Positions 33,762 through 42,966 of a DNA stretch of 64,000 bases are shown one piece after another. The DNA lies in contig NZ_JBBEWC010000008.1 of NCBI RefSeq assembly GCF_037860775.1, positions 62,001 through 126,000 on the forward strand, given 5' to 3'. The stretch comes from Emticicia soli (lineage in GTDB: Bacteria > Bacteroidota > Bacteroidia > Cytophagales > Spirosomataceae). Each line of letters begins with the position of its first letter. Position 1 is the stretch's first letter. A model generated the notes under the pieces. It searched no databases and was not told the DNA's origin. It worked only from the letters and a program-made list of their open reading frames with translations. A program made the translations under genes and the position numbers.

Positions 33762-35081
33762 ATGAGTGCTAAGAATATATCGAGAAAAGATTTTATGAAA
33801 GATTCGGCAATGGCTTTAACCGGACTTGTAGGCGCACCGACTTTGTTTTCAGATAAAAGGCCAATAGGTATGCACAATGCAAAAGAATATACACTAAAAA
33901 ACGTAAGGCTCGAAACCGGATTTGACTATGAGGGCGATGAAGTAGTAGCCACTAAAACCGATTTGTTTTGTATTGAAATAGCCGACGGAAAAATAAAAAA
34001 AATATTACCCAACAACCCAAAAGCCAAAGCTATTGATGCCAAAGGTTTGCTGATGCTGCCTGAATTTAAAGATATGCACATACACCTCGATAAAACCTTT
34101 TATGGTGGGCCGTGGAAAGCTACCCGAAAAAGGCAGGGTGGGGTAAAGGGCATGATTGCACTAGAGCAAAAGATTTTGCCCGAAATGCTCAAAACCTCTA
34201 CCGACAGAGCCGAAAAAATGATTGAATTGCTCCAATCACACGGTTCTGGCTATGCCAGAAGCCACGTGAATATTGAGCCTACGTCTAAACTAGATTCGCT
34301 GAAAAATCTGCAAAAGGCATTAGAGAATAAAAAAGCAGGCTTCGGTGCCGAGCTGGTGGCTTTTCCGCAACATGGCATTTTCTACACCGATTCGGCGCAG
34401 TACATGAAAGAGGCCGCCACTATGGGCATTGATTACATAGGTGGCGTAGACCCATACTCGATTGATGGGAGCATCGAAAAAGCAATGGATTTTATTGTAC
34501 AACTGGCTTTAGACCACAACAAAGGTATTGATATACACCTGCACGAGTCGGGCGAATCGGGTTTGAAAACAGTTGAGTATCTGATTGACCGTGTAAACGA
34601 AAATCCGACTCTGAAAGGGAAATCGTTTATAAGCCATTGCTTTGTATTGGGGCGTATCGAAAAACAAAAACAGGAAGAAATAGCCGAGAAACTGGCCAAT
34701 GCCAAAATCGGTATTATGTCTACCATTCCGTTCGGTGGGTTGCTTATGCCCATACCAACTTTGTATAAATATGGCGTGAATATCGGTACCGGAAACGATA
34801 GCATAATTGACCACTGGAATACGTGGGGCAGCGGCAGCGTGCTCGATAAAGCAAAACTTATGGCACAGTTATATGGTTATAATACTGAGTTCGACCTTTC
34901 GAGGAGCTTAAAACTGGCTACTTACAATGTATTGCCGCTCGACGATAAGGGGAATCGGCAATGGCCAAAAGCAGGCGATGCCGCCGATGTAGTGCTGATA
35001 GATGCCAGTTGCTCGGCCGAGGCGGTTTCGAGGGTATCACCCGTTAAATCATTGATTCATCAGGGAAATATCGTTTACTGA
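33762..35081 (+). CDS. Amidohydrolase, cytosine deaminase-like
   Basis: 439 residues. The metal/catalytic set of the amidohydrolase superfamily is complete: H106-x-H108 in 'FKDMHIHLDKTF', H259 with E262 in 'IDIHLHESGES', H292 in 'SHC' and D346 in 'GTGNDSIIDHW'. The HxHLDKT start and HLHE motif place it near CodA/N-isopropylammelide and related deaminases; the substrate is probably a heterocyclic amine or amide. The N-terminus 'ISRKDFMKDSAMALTGLVG' looks like a Tat-type leader with RK in place of RR, so it may be exported, which is unusual for a deaminase. The ankyrin lipoprotein gene follows after 16 bp. Confidence 0.82.
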   Translation: MSAKNISRKDFMKDSAMALTGLVGAPTLFSDKRPIGMHNAKEYTLKNVRLETGFDYEGDEVVATKTDLFCIEIADGKIKKILPNNPKAKAIDAKGLLMLPEFKDMHIHLDKTFYGGPWKATRKRQGGVKGMIALEQKILPEMLKTSTDRAEKMIELLQSHGSGYARSHVNIEPTSKLDSLKNLQKALENKKAGFGAELVAFPQHGIFYTDSAQYMKEAATMGIDYIGGVDPYSIDGSIEKAMDFIVQLALDHNKGIDIHLHESGESGLKTVEYLIDRVNENPTLKGKSFISHCFVLGRIEKQKQEEIAEKLANAKIGIMSTIPFGGLLMPIPTLYKYGVNIGTGNDSIIDHWNTWGSGSVLDKAKLMAQLYGYNTEFDLSRSLKLATYNVLPLDDKGNRQWPKAGDAADVVLIDASCSAEAVSRVSPVKSLIHQGNIVY

Positions 35082-35097
35082 AAAATCGTTTAAGCGT

Positions 35098-35787
35098 ATG
35101 TTCTGGACAAAATCGGGAAGCATTTTTTTTCTATTTTTATATTTATGCCTGCAATCGTGCAATAGCAGCGCAGAGGTAAACAACCAAAACAATCCACAAA
35201 TGATAATCATTGAAGCAGTTGAGACAGGAAATGTAGCAAAAGTTGAAAATGAATTAAAAAAAGGTGTAGATGTAAATACCACCAACAAAAACAAACAATC
35301 GTTGCTACTGATAGCCACACACCGAAACGATGTAAGGATGGCCGAGCTACTGGTCAGGTACAGGGCGAACGTTAATCAGCAAGACCAGATACTTGACTCG
35401 CCGTTTTTGTATGCGGGTGCAGCGGGGCATCTGGAATTAATACAATTATTTCTAGCCAATGGCGCACGTTTCGATGTATTCAATCGCTACAATGGTACAG
35501 CCTTGATTCCGGCCTGTGAGCGTGGGCATATTGCAGTAGTAAGAACGCTGGCTAACACAAAGGGCTTCCCGATTGACCACATAAACCGATTAGGTTGGAC
35601 TGCCCTGCTCGAAGCCGTGATACTCGGCAATGGCAGCAAAACTTATTTTCAGATTGTGGAAATATTGATTGAGGCCGGAACAGATGTGAACATTGCAGAT
35701 AAGGATGGCGTAACGCCATTGCAACACGCTAAGTCAAGGGGTTTTACACAGATTGCCGAATTGTTGTCAAAAGCAGCTCAAAAGTAA
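35098..35787 (+). CDS. Ankyrin-repeat lipoprotein
   Basis: 229 residues. The signal ends in 'LYLCLQSCNSS' (lipobox LQSC), so it is lipidated and envelope-located. About five ankyrin repeats follow from residue ~35 ('NVAKVENELKKGVDVNTTNK', 'NDVRMAELLVRYRANVNQQD', 'GHLELIQLFLANGARFD' and so on). Such proteins mediate protein contacts; ankyrin lipoproteins often accompany secreted enzymes. Starting 16 bp after the amidohydrolase, it may be its partner or inhibitor. It converges with the next gene across 11 bp. Confidence 0.85.
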   Translation: MFWTKSGSIFFLFLYLCLQSCNSSAEVNNQNNPQMIIIEAVETGNVAKVENELKKGVDVNTTNKNKQSLLLIATHRNDVRMAELLVRYRANVNQQDQILDSPFLYAGAAGHLELIQLFLANGARFDVFNRYNGTALIPACERGHIAVVRTLANTKGFPIDHINRLGWTALLEAVILGNGSKTYFQIVEILIEAGTDVNIADKDGVTPLQHAKSRGFTQIAELLSKAAQK

Positions 35788-35798
35788 ATAGCAAGCAT

Positions 35799-36203
35799 TT
35801 AAAGCCCCTGATAAACTCTTTTCTCGAGCCAAACGAGGCTGATTATCACAAGGCATTCAAGCAGAAAATAAGCCATACCTAATGGTGTAAGCCTGCTATA
35901 ATAATACCATACCAAAGCAATTGTAAGGCCACAATAAAGCAGGTTTGCCACCATGATTATGTTTAAAAAACTTCGCCATCGGCTTTTAAGCAAAACATAA
36001 CACGCCAACGAGTAGAGCATAAATACGCAGGCTACCGCAGCCAGGCAATGTAATACATTTACGGGCATACCAAAATAGACTTCAAAATTTGTAAGCACAA
36101 ATGCCAGCAGTATAGCTGTAAGCATAGCCCCAAGGCCATCAATCAGAAAAATGGTTTTAGGTTTTGTTGTGAGGGTTTTTAGCATTGGGTTGGTATAATT
36201 CAT
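35799..36203 (-). CDS. Four-helix membrane protein of unknown function
   Basis: 134 residues with four evenly spaced membrane helices (about 18-38, 48-68, 78-98 and 103-124) and a short basic N-terminus. It resembles small 'DoxX-unrelated' four-TM proteins common in Bacteroidota, but I do not recognise a specific family. Single gene, convergent with the ankyrin lipoprotein. Confidence 0.7.
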   Translation of the reverse strand: MNYTNPMLKTLTTKPKTIFLIDGLGAMLTAILLAFVLTNFEVYFGMPVNVLHCLAAVACVFMLYSLACYVLLKSRWRSFLNIIMVANLLYCGLTIALVWYYYSRLTPLGMAYFLLECLVIISLVWLEKRVYQGL

Positions 36204-36324
36204 CGATTAACTTTATGAAATGGTCTCAAATTTATTGAACATTTCTAATCATGAATCTTTTTTATTGTAAAAAGAGGTATTTTTATCACCATTACTCATC
36301 TTTAAAACCTATCAAATTTAAACA

Positions 36325-36960
36325 ATGGAAAATTGTCCAAACTGCGGTGCTAAAATAAACCCAAATTCTTTTTTTTCTCCGAATAGCTTATTATCACAAA
36401 AAGAAATTGATTTAATTAACTATTTTACTGAGGATAAAATAGAGGGTTACTGTACTAATTGTGGTTCACAACCATTTCAAGAAGCGTTAGCTTCGTTGAA
36501 TCTTGAGATTGAAGAAATTAAAGAGAAACAAATAAACGCATTGAGTAATAGCGTCTTATGTTTAAATCTTCAATCACCTTTAGGATGGGACTATGACATA
36601 GTAAATATAGTTACATCCAAAGCTACTATAGAATCGAATTTTCTTAGGGGTTTAACTCAAGAAATCAATGATTTATTCGGAGTAGAATCAGGTGTTATAT
36701 ATAAACGAATATCAGAAACTGAAAAAAACTGTTTAGATATGCTAAGAATTCATTGTTTAAGGTTTGGGGGGAATGCGGTAATTGGTGTTAATATTAGTTA
36801 TTATGAAATAGGTGAACAAAAGAGTTTAATAATGATTTGCATCACAGGTACTGCAATTAAAGTAAAAAATACTTCTGTATTTCCAGAAGAGACAAGAAAA
36901 GGGGTAGAGGATTTTAATTTTTATACGCAAAAGCTATGGGAGCTAGAACAAATAAAATAG
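36325..36960 (+). CDS. Zinc-ribbon protein fused to a YbjQ-like (heavy-metal-binding) domain
   Basis: 211 residues. An N-terminal split zinc ribbon uses 'CPNCGAK' and 'YCTNCGS' (four cysteines). After a helical linker, residues ~100-185 match the YbjQ/DUF74 pentamer-forming fold: 'SNFLRGLTQEINDLFGVESG', then 'CLDMLRIHCLRFGGNAVIGVNISYYEIG' and a final strand 'IMICITGTAIKV'. YbjQ proteins are annotated as heavy-metal binding, without a proven function. The fusion with a zinc ribbon suggests nucleic-acid or protein contacts. AT-rich, single gene, with a terminator-like hairpin after it. Confidence 0.78.
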   Translation: MENCPNCGAKINPNSFFSPNSLLSQKEIDLINYFTEDKIEGYCTNCGSQPFQEALASLNLEIEEIKEKQINALSNSVLCLNLQSPLGWDYDIVNIVTSKATIESNFLRGLTQEINDLFGVESGVIYKRISETEKNCLDMLRIHCLRFGGNAVIGVNISYYEIGEQKSLIMICITGTAIKVKNTSVFPEETRKGVEDFNFYTQKLWELEQIK

Positions 36961-36991
36961 CTTTAAGTGATAAAACATAAATTGAAAATAA

Positions 36992-37036
36992 ATCCACACG
37001 CAGAAATAAAATATCATTGAAAGTTAGCGTGTGGAT
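36992..37036. terminator. Bidirectional terminator-like hairpin
   Basis: ATCCACACGC and GCGTGTGGAT form a perfect 10-bp stem with a 25-nt loop between convergent genes. T-rich sequence follows on the plus strand. Confidence 0.6.
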
Positions 37037-37043
37037 ACAATTT

Positions 37044-37850
37044 TTACTTCAACAAACTCTGCGGCGGATACCCGAAATGATTTTTGAAAGCATACGAAAA
37101 ATGCGATAGATTCTCGAAACCTACCTCAATATACACATCGCTTGGTTTGCGTTGTTTTTCCACAATATGGTAATGCGCCAGTTGAAGCCGTTTTTCATGT
37201 AACCATTTTTGAGGTGTAGTCTGAAAAACCCTCGAAAAATCACGTCGGTAAGTAGATAGACTACGGCCAGTTAAGTACGCAAATCTATCAAGACTCATGT
37301 TAAACATATAATGCCGCTCCATAAAATCAGCAAGATTTATTTTGCCCGGCTCTTCAAAATTGGCTAAAATTCCATCAACACTTTTATCGATTGAGCGCAA
37401 AATACTTATGGCCTCTTCAATCTTCACGTCAGCCAATTCTGCCGGAAAATCTTCCCCTAAATCAAAATAATAAATCAGCGATGCCAGACAGCTTTGCAAC
37501 AAAGTGTGTTTGCTAAAACTATATACTTTTTGCAAGGGCTGCGAGCGACCAATGGCTTTGTGGCGGGCATAAAAATCTTTTAACTTTTTTACGGTAAGAT
37601 ACATAGCCACCGCCTTGTGCGGCTTACCATCTTTCGGGTAATTAATAACCGTTGTTAACTGATTACGAGGTATCAGAAACACATCGCCGGCATTAAAAGT
37701 ATAAACCGCATCGGCTTGTATAATCTTGGTTTCGCCCGATATAAACCAAACCAGAATATGATGCTCAAACATCACTTCGGTTTTAAAAAACTTTCCGCTA
37801 AATTCAGATAGCTTAATATCAGGGGCAATATAATGTGTTTCAAATTCCAT
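37044..37850 (-). CDS. AraC family transcriptional regulator
   Basis: 268 residues from ATG 37850; the longer frame begins at a TTG. An N-terminal cupin-like sensor domain (about 1-130, 'YTFNAGDVFLIPRNQLTTV') precedes two helix-turn-helix motifs (about 170-265): 'LDRFAYLTGRSLSTYRRDF' and 'YIEVGFENLSHFSYAFKNHFG'. It is encoded just downstream of an SDR gene on the same strand (75-bp gap), so it probably controls that gene. Such AraC-SDR pairs are frequent in Bacteroidota. Confidence 0.9.
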   Translation of the reverse strand: MEFETHYIAPDIKLSEFSGKFFKTEVMFEHHILVWFISGETKIIQADAVYTFNAGDVFLIPRNQLTTVINYPKDGKPHKAVAMYLTVKKLKDFYARHKAIGRSQPLQKVYSFSKHTLLQSCLASLIYYFDLGEDFPAELADVKIEEAISILRSIDKSVDGILANFEEPGKINLADFMERHYMFNMSLDRFAYLTGRSLSTYRRDFSRVFQTTPQKWLHEKRLQLAHYHIVEKQRKPSDVYIEVGFENLSHFSYAFKNHFGYPPQSLLK

Positions 37851-37925
37851 GATTTGCTTGGTAAATAAACCCAAACCGAAAGTAATGATTCGGCTTGGGT
37901 TTTCATCATTTTTATTTTCTATTTC

Positions 37926-38948
37926 TTAATCAACCCTAAAAACTACCCCTGTCAATTCCTCGCTTAAAGTCCATAAACGTTGGGCATTGTCGGCATTTAC
38001 TGAGTAAGGTTTTACCCCTCGCAACGAGGCTGGGTTGGCATAATCATGGTTTATATTGCCTTCGTCTAAATCTGCAATGTCGCCATTTTCGCAATAAACT
38101 CCGCCAATGCCGTTTAATTGTGGACTTGTGGCACACCAAACTGTTGTAGCCGCTCCTTGTGGAATAGTTTTAAGTGTTGCCGCTACCTCGGGTTTAATGT
38201 TTCCGGCCTCGTCGTGCGTACCCATATGCTGAAACAAGGCCATTGGCGCCACCCGCCCCAAGTCTGTACCATTTACCGAACCCGGATGCACCGCAAAAGC
38301 CCTCACATTAAAAGCCTTGGCTCGGTGGTCAAGCTCAACAGCAAAAAGATTATTAGCCGTTTTAGATTGCCCATAACCCTGCAAAGTTTCATACTCACGA
38401 TTCAGAAAATGGGGGTCGTCAAAATCAAAAGGTGCCATCTGATGTCCGAACGAAGAGACACTTATTACTCGTGCGCCGCCGCTCGCTTTTAGTGCAGGCC
38501 ATAGTCTGGCTGTTAACTGAAAATGCCCCAAATGATTGGTAACCAGTTGAGATTCATAACCTCGGGCATCTCTTATCAGCGGCACCCACATAATACCCGC
38601 ATTATTTACCAGTATCTCAAGCGAACTGTGAGTGGCCAGAAATTTCTCGGCAAAGGCATCGATAGAATTGGCATCCATCAAATCCATCGCTTCAATACTT
38701 ACATTGGCTATACCTTTTAAGTTATTCGCTGCTTTGTTCACATCTCTGGCAGGTGCAATTACTTTAGCTCCTGCGGCTACAAAAGTCTTCACGGTTTCGA
38801 GGCCGATTCCGGCATAGCCACCAGTTACGATAATAGTTTTGCCACTAAGGTCAATACCTTGTATTACCTCATTTGAGCTTGAAAAAGCATTAAAACCTGA
38901 GTTAAGAGGTTTTTGTGAAATTCCGTTGTAGTTATCTTTTAATTCCAT
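37926..38948 (-). CDS. SDR oxidoreductase (retinol dehydrogenase/WW-domain oxidoreductase-like)
   Basis: 340 residues, longer than a minimal SDR. It has TGGYAGIG (42-49), Asp for the adenine ring after 'IEAMDLMD', 'LVNNAGIM', the catalytic Ser in 'VISVSSFGHQ' and Y-xxx-K in 'GYGQSKTANNLFAVEL'. The extended C-terminus ('GGVYCENGDIADLDEGNINH') is typical of the RDH/WWOX-like bacterial branch, usually annotated as oxidoreductases acting on hydrophobic alcohols or aldehydes. Paired with the AraC regulator downstream. Confidence 0.88.
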   Translation of the reverse strand: MELKDNYNGISQKPLNSGFNAFSSSNEVIQGIDLSGKTIIVTGGYAGIGLETVKTFVAAGAKVIAPARDVNKAANNLKGIANVSIEAMDLMDANSIDAFAEKFLATHSSLEILVNNAGIMWVPLIRDARGYESQLVTNHLGHFQLTARLWPALKASGGARVISVSSFGHQMAPFDFDDPHFLNREYETLQGYGQSKTANNLFAVELDHRAKAFNVRAFAVHPGSVNGTDLGRVAPMALFQHMGTHDEAGNIKPEVAATLKTIPQGAATTVWCATSPQLNGIGGVYCENGDIADLDEGNINHDYANPASLRGVKPYSVNADNAQRLWTLSEELTGVVFRVD

Positions 38949-39197
38949 CTCGTTAAATAATTTAATAAGACAAAATTAGTGGGTGCTCATGAAACAGATT
39001 TTGCTCAGAAAGTCAAATTGCTTTGTTTTAAACGTCAAGTTTTGAATTGACGGAATATTTCTCTGAAGTAAGGATTGGAAAAATAGGCGGCTCGTGCATA
39101 CAACTATTTCAAGCTGTTCTCTCATTAATAATTACCATCTCTAAAGGAGCTTAAAGGTCTAAATAGTGTATATTTGTAATGACAAACAAGTTATACA

Positions 39198-40202
39198 ATG
39201 ATTGAGTCAATATCTAAAAACCTATTCATTAAAATATCGGCTTTACTAGAAAATTCTCAAAAGCAGGTATTAAATTTAGTTAATCAGACGATGGTTCTTA
39301 CATATTTTGAAATTGGGAGGATGCTTGTAGAAGAATAACAAAATGGAAAAGAGAGAGCAAATTATGGAAAGGCCTTAATCTCTGATATTTCAAAAAGGTT
39401 AACTCAGAATTTTGGTAAAGGTTTTTCTGAGACTAATCTTAAACAAATGCGGCAATTTTATTTAATCTATTCAAAAAGTCAGACACTGTCTGACGAATTT
39501 AAATTAAGTTGGTCTCATTATTTAAAATTAATGCGTATTGAAGACGATAATGAACGTAAATTTTATGAAATAGAATCAGTAAAAAATAATTGGAGTTTAA
39601 GGGAATTACAACGACAGTATGATTCTGCCTTATATATAAGATTATCACTTAGTAGAGATAAAAGTAAAACACTGGAGTTATCAATTAAGGGGCAAGTTAT
39701 AGAAAAACCTAAGGATGCTATTAAAGACCCTTATATATTAGAGTTTTTAGGTTTGCCTGAGAAATCAGTATATTCAGAGAACGATTTAGAACAACGCCTA
39801 ATAGACAAATTAGAACATTTTTTATTGGAATTGGGTACAGGGTTTACTTTCGTTGGAAGACAAAGTCGTATTACTTTTGATGAAAGGCATTTCAAAATTG
39901 ACTTAGTATTTTACAATAGAATTTTGAGGTGTTTTGTATTAATTGATTTAAAAATAGGTGAACTCAAACACCAAGATATAGGTCAGATGCAAATGTATGT
40001 TAATTATTATGATAGAGAAGTACGCTTGAAAGAAGAGAATAAAACCATAGGTATTATTTTATGCCAAGATAAAAGCGAAACAGTAGTAAGATACACATTG
40101 CCAGAAAATAATGAACAAATTTTTGCAAGTAAGTATTTGACAGTCTTACCTAGTAAAGAAGTCTTAAAAAGATTAATTGAAGAAAATGGGTCCGAATTTT
40201 AA
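39198..40202 (+). pseudogene. YhcG-type (DUF1016/PDDEXK) nuclease, interrupted by one in-frame stop
   Basis: From ATG 39198 the frame is open for 46 codons ('ISKNLFIKISALLENSQKQV', 'VLTYFEIGRMLVEE'), hits TAA at 39336-39338, then continues in the same frame without a break to TAA at 40202. Downstream 'QNGKERANYGKALISDISKR' and 'GFSETNLKQMRQFYLIY' are the classic DUF1016 N-terminal sequence. The C-terminal nuclease fold has 'HFKIDLVFYNRILRCFVLIDLKIGE' and 'DIGQMQMYVNYYD' with its D-DLK metal site intact. Intact members are ~335-350 residues, matching the whole interval. So one nonsense change (likely GAA or CAA to TAA) broke an otherwise preserved nuclease; the C-terminal 251 residues could still be made from an internal ATG. 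Confidence 0.88.
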
Positions 40203-40208
40203 ATATCG

Positions 40209-40248
40209 AAAGTGGGCTTGGGAAGTATTTCCTAAGCTCACTTTTTTT
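40209..40248. terminator. Hairpin between convergent YhcG and DinB-like genes
   Basis: The arms 'aaagtgggcttggga' and 'tcctaagctcacttt' pair with one G-T and one mismatch around a short loop, followed by T7 on the plus strand. Confidence 0.85.
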
Positions 40249-40786
40249 ACCACTCCACCGCCGCATTTCCATCAATAAGCCAGGCAAAGCCATGAATGTT
40301 TTTGGCTTTTAGTCGCTCAATAATCTGCGCTGTGTGGTGCTGAATATGTCTGATATTTGTGAGGTGTAATTCAAGCCTCGTAACCGGATACCATTCAAAA
40401 CCAGAAGGCTCCTGAATGGGTAATGCACTGATGTTTTGGTGTAGATTTGCCACAATATCATCAATAAAAGCAATTAATTCGCTTGGGGTATGCGTGCCCT
40501 CAACAATAACACCCTCTTCTGGGTGTTCCCACTCATTGACACCACTCAAACTCTCAGCACCTCTGATGGCGTTTTCCCAGAGCACAAATGTTTCGGGCGA
40601 AGGCGACAAATACATTTTTGTGCCATAAAGTGTATGAAACGCCAATTGCCATGTCGGCTTATTGTATTCCTTGCTGTTCCAGTGTTCTGCCGGTACTTTC
40701 TCAAGGGCATTGCGAAGCATTGTCAAAGCCGCTTTGTATTGCGATTCTAATACTTCAAAAATTAGTGTGTTTTCCATTTTTCTCAC
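40247..40786 (-). CDS. DinB-like four-helix metal-binding protein
   Basis: 179 residues (176 if the ATG at 40777 is used). Helical throughout, with the DinB/YfiT-like histidine pattern: a His in 'PTWQLAFHTLYGTKMYLS' and two in the last helix 'NIRHIQHHTAQIIERL', which together form a divalent metal site. The N-terminal helix 'LESQYKAALTMLRNALEKV' starts the bundle. Function of Bacteroidota DinB proteins is unknown; some act as thiol-dependent S-transferases or isomerases. TAGTTTTG at 40808-40815 on the minus strand matches the -7 consensus. Confidence 0.82.
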   Translation of the reverse strand: MRKMENTLIFEVLESQYKAALTMLRNALEKVPAEHWNSKEYNKPTWQLAFHTLYGTKMYLSPSPETFVLWENAIRGAESLSGVNEWEHPEEGVIVEGTHTPSELIAFIDDIVANLHQNISALPIQEPSGFEWYPVTRLELHLTNIRHIQHHTAQIIERLKAKNIHGFAWLIDGNAAVEW

Positions 40787-41141
40787 GTTGTCTTTTCAAT
40801 TATGACACAAAACTACCAAGTGTGGCATCAGCGTGTGCTCTGCTACCCACCTAGAAATGGCTGATAAAATCTTTAAGCAAATTGCATGGGGGAATAATAC
40901 AATAGCTCATGTTAGCGTATGATTACCAAACAATTTAGACCCTTATTTTATGCTAAACAAATCTTTTAATTCCTTATTACTTAGGTTACCAATTTGGATT
41001 TAACAAATTACTATAATTGCTTTCAAAAATCAATTTCAGACCGTTAAATAACTAAATTGCCATTAAATAAGCACTTGGTTTGATGTTGAAACCTACCTAT
41101 AATTTAAACATTATATTTATGCTGCAATATCAACTTACAGC
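40787..41141. other. Intergenic region between divergent genes
   Basis: 355 bp, AT-rich. Apart from a -7-like TAGTTTTG (40808-40815, minus) I see no gene, repeat or strong hairpin. Confidence 0.6.
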
Positions 41142-42299
41142 ATGAAAACCATACTTATTTTATTGTTTGCGCTGGGCTTTCTGAGCGCTTGCAAAAAAAC
41201 AAATACAGAAAATGTTGTCCCAGAACCCGAATTAACAAAATTCTTTAAGAGCGAAAGCACGGTGAGCTATGAAAGAAATGCACAAGTGAATATTCGTGCA
41301 AATATTCTGAAACTTAAAAAGAATACCTATGTAAGTGTAGATTGGGGCGATGGCAATAAGGATTCTGCCAACTTGATTCTGGGCGAAATAGACCCGGCAA
41401 TTTCTTATGTTTCTTTCTCGCATAAATATCAGAAGAATGATAATTACAAAGTGCTATTAAAAGCAGTAAATAGCAGCATGACCGACACCCTAAGTGTGCC
41501 AATAACTATCACTAACAAAGAAGTGCCACCCGTTGCCGATTTCTCTTACGAAATACTTGAGGGTGGTAGGGTGAAGTTTAAGAATCTATCGAAAGGCAAC
41601 ATTGCTACATATTATTGGAGTGATTCAAAAGTAGGTTATTGGACTTATGAACAAGAACCCCAATTTATTTACGAGCTCAATGATACCTATAGTGTATCGC
41701 TTACCGTGAATGATTCTTTGGGGCAGTATTCTACAATTGTAAAACAGATACCTATCATTAATGCTAATGGAAGGCAATTGGCTAGCTTTAAAGGTACTAT
41801 TTTCGGAAAAGATTATGATTGGATTGAAAATAATGTAGATTGCCGTGCATTTTTGCGTGAAATAGACCCAGGCCGTACAGCCCTTATTAATTATTTTACG
41901 AAAAGCGTTAGCCCCGATGAACACTGGCAGATAAGCGTGGTAGGCACATTTTATGTAATGAGTGCTATGTATTTCGACCCGGTTAAGAGATATACTAAGT
42001 TTAAAGAAAACCTGACCGTGGGCGTAAAAAGTGTAGGGAATCAGGGCACAAACCAATGGAATGCAGGTATATATCTGCAAACCCAAGCAAACGACGGATT
42101 TAGATATAGGTTTTTTAATGATGACCCAAATGCTTCTATTGAGATTACAGAAGTAAAAGAGGTCGACCAGCCCGGTTTGTTTAAAGATGTTTATAATAAA
42201 GCATTCTGGGTTACATTTAAACTCAAGGCCGAGTTTAAAGATTTGGGCAAAATAGAGGGTACGCTTAAAACACGCTATATGGTTTATAGAATCATGTGA
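41142..42299 (+). CDS. PKD-domain lipoprotein
   Basis: 385 residues. The leader ends with lipobox 'FLSACKK' (Cys17), giving an outer-membrane or periplasmic lipoprotein. Two PKD-like beta domains follow: residues ~40-125 with 'YVSVDWGDGNKDSANLI' and 'SFSHKYQKNDNYKVLLKAVN', and ~130-215 with 'PVADFSYEILEGGRVKFKNL' and 'SVSLTVNDSLGQYS'. The C-terminal ~170 residues (from 'FKGTIFGKDYDWIENNV') look like a separate beta-rich domain I do not recognise. PKD domains usually bind glycans or proteins. Single gene. Confidence 0.85.
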   Translation: MKTILILLFALGFLSACKKTNTENVVPEPELTKFFKSESTVSYERNAQVNIRANILKLKKNTYVSVDWGDGNKDSANLILGEIDPAISYVSFSHKYQKNDNYKVLLKAVNSSMTDTLSVPITITNKEVPPVADFSYEILEGGRVKFKNLSKGNIATYYWSDSKVGYWTYEQEPQFIYELNDTYSVSLTVNDSLGQYSTIVKQIPIINANGRQLASFKGTIFGKDYDWIENNVDCRAFLREIDPGRTALINYFTKSVSPDEHWQISVVGTFYVMSAMYFDPVKRYTKFKENLTVGVKSVGNQGTNQWNAGIYLQTQANDGFRYRFFNDDPNASIEITEVKEVDQPGLFKDVYNKAFWVTFKLKAEFKDLGKIEGTLKTRYMVYRIM

Positions 42300-42327
42300 T
42301 GAAATAAATAAAAATCAGCCAGATAAA

Positions 42328-42353
42328 GGCGTAAAATCATCAGACTTTACGCC
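42328..42353. terminator. Hairpin overlapping the end of tag
   Basis: GGCGTAAA and TTTACGCC, an 8-bp perfect stem, span the tag stop codon between convergent genes. On the minus strand T-rich DNA follows. Confidence 0.55.
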
Positions 42354-42888
42354 AAAGTGGTTGCTCAACCAAAACCTTTTCATAAACAGGGCATGATTCT
42401 GTGTGTGCTCCCGGCAGATACCCGATACTCATCAGAAACTCGTTTACAATCTCGCCACCCGTAAAGCGAAATGTTTTCTTAAACAACTTCACCCATTCTT
42501 CTTTTGTACGAGGGTGGTTGGCTTCCAACCATTTTTCGAACGAACCATGCGATTGCTGTAAGCCAATAATGGTACGGGCGTTTTCGATGGCTGCATTAAT
42601 TTTTAGTTTATTCCTGATTATACCTGCATCGGCCATTAGTCGCTCACGGTCGGCTTCGGTGTAGTTGGCTACCACTTCAATATTGAAATTATCGTAAGCG
42701 GCTCTGAAAGTCTGTTCTTTTTTAAGAATAGTTTCCCAACTTAGGCCCGCCTGATTAATTTCAAGAATCAAACGGCCAAAAAGCTCGTTGTCATCATGTA
42801 TCGGGAAACCATAATGATTATCGTGGTAGTTTTTGTGCAATTCTTTCTGCGCACCACTCATGCGCTCAATATAAAAACAGTATGACAT
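42340..42888 (-). CDS. tag: DNA-3-methyladenine glycosylase I
   Basis: 182 residues from ATG 42888, which places the zinc-ligand Cys at position 4 as in E. coli Tag; a longer frame exists. The body matches Tag: 'YHDNHYGFPIHDDNELFGRL', 'EINQAGLSWETILKKEQTFR', 'AGIIRNKLKINAAIENARTI', and the C-terminal zinc half 'GAHTESCPVYEK' with His and Cys. It removes 3-methyladenine from alkylated DNA in base excision repair. TATATTTG on the minus strand at 42910-42917 matches the -7 element ~22 bp before the start. Confidence 0.9.
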   Translation of the reverse strand: MSYCFYIERMSGAQKELHKNYHDNHYGFPIHDDNELFGRLILEINQAGLSWETILKKEQTFRAAYDNFNIEVVANYTEADRERLMADAGIIRNKLKINAAIENARTIIGLQQSHGSFEKWLEANHPRTKEEWVKLFKKTFRFTGGEIVNEFLMSIGYLPGAHTESCPVYEKVLVEQPLWRKV

Positions 42889-42966
42889 AGGGGTATAAGT
42901 TTTAGTCTGCAAATATAAGAGTATGCTGTGTAACAATAGCTACACGAGATGAGGAGTATGTTTGAG

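Noticed and set aside
39336..39338. TAA as a recoded or readthrough codon
   Set aside because: TAA is used as a normal stop by many genes in the window and there is no selenocysteine- or pyrrolysine-type context, so a nonsense mutation is simpler.
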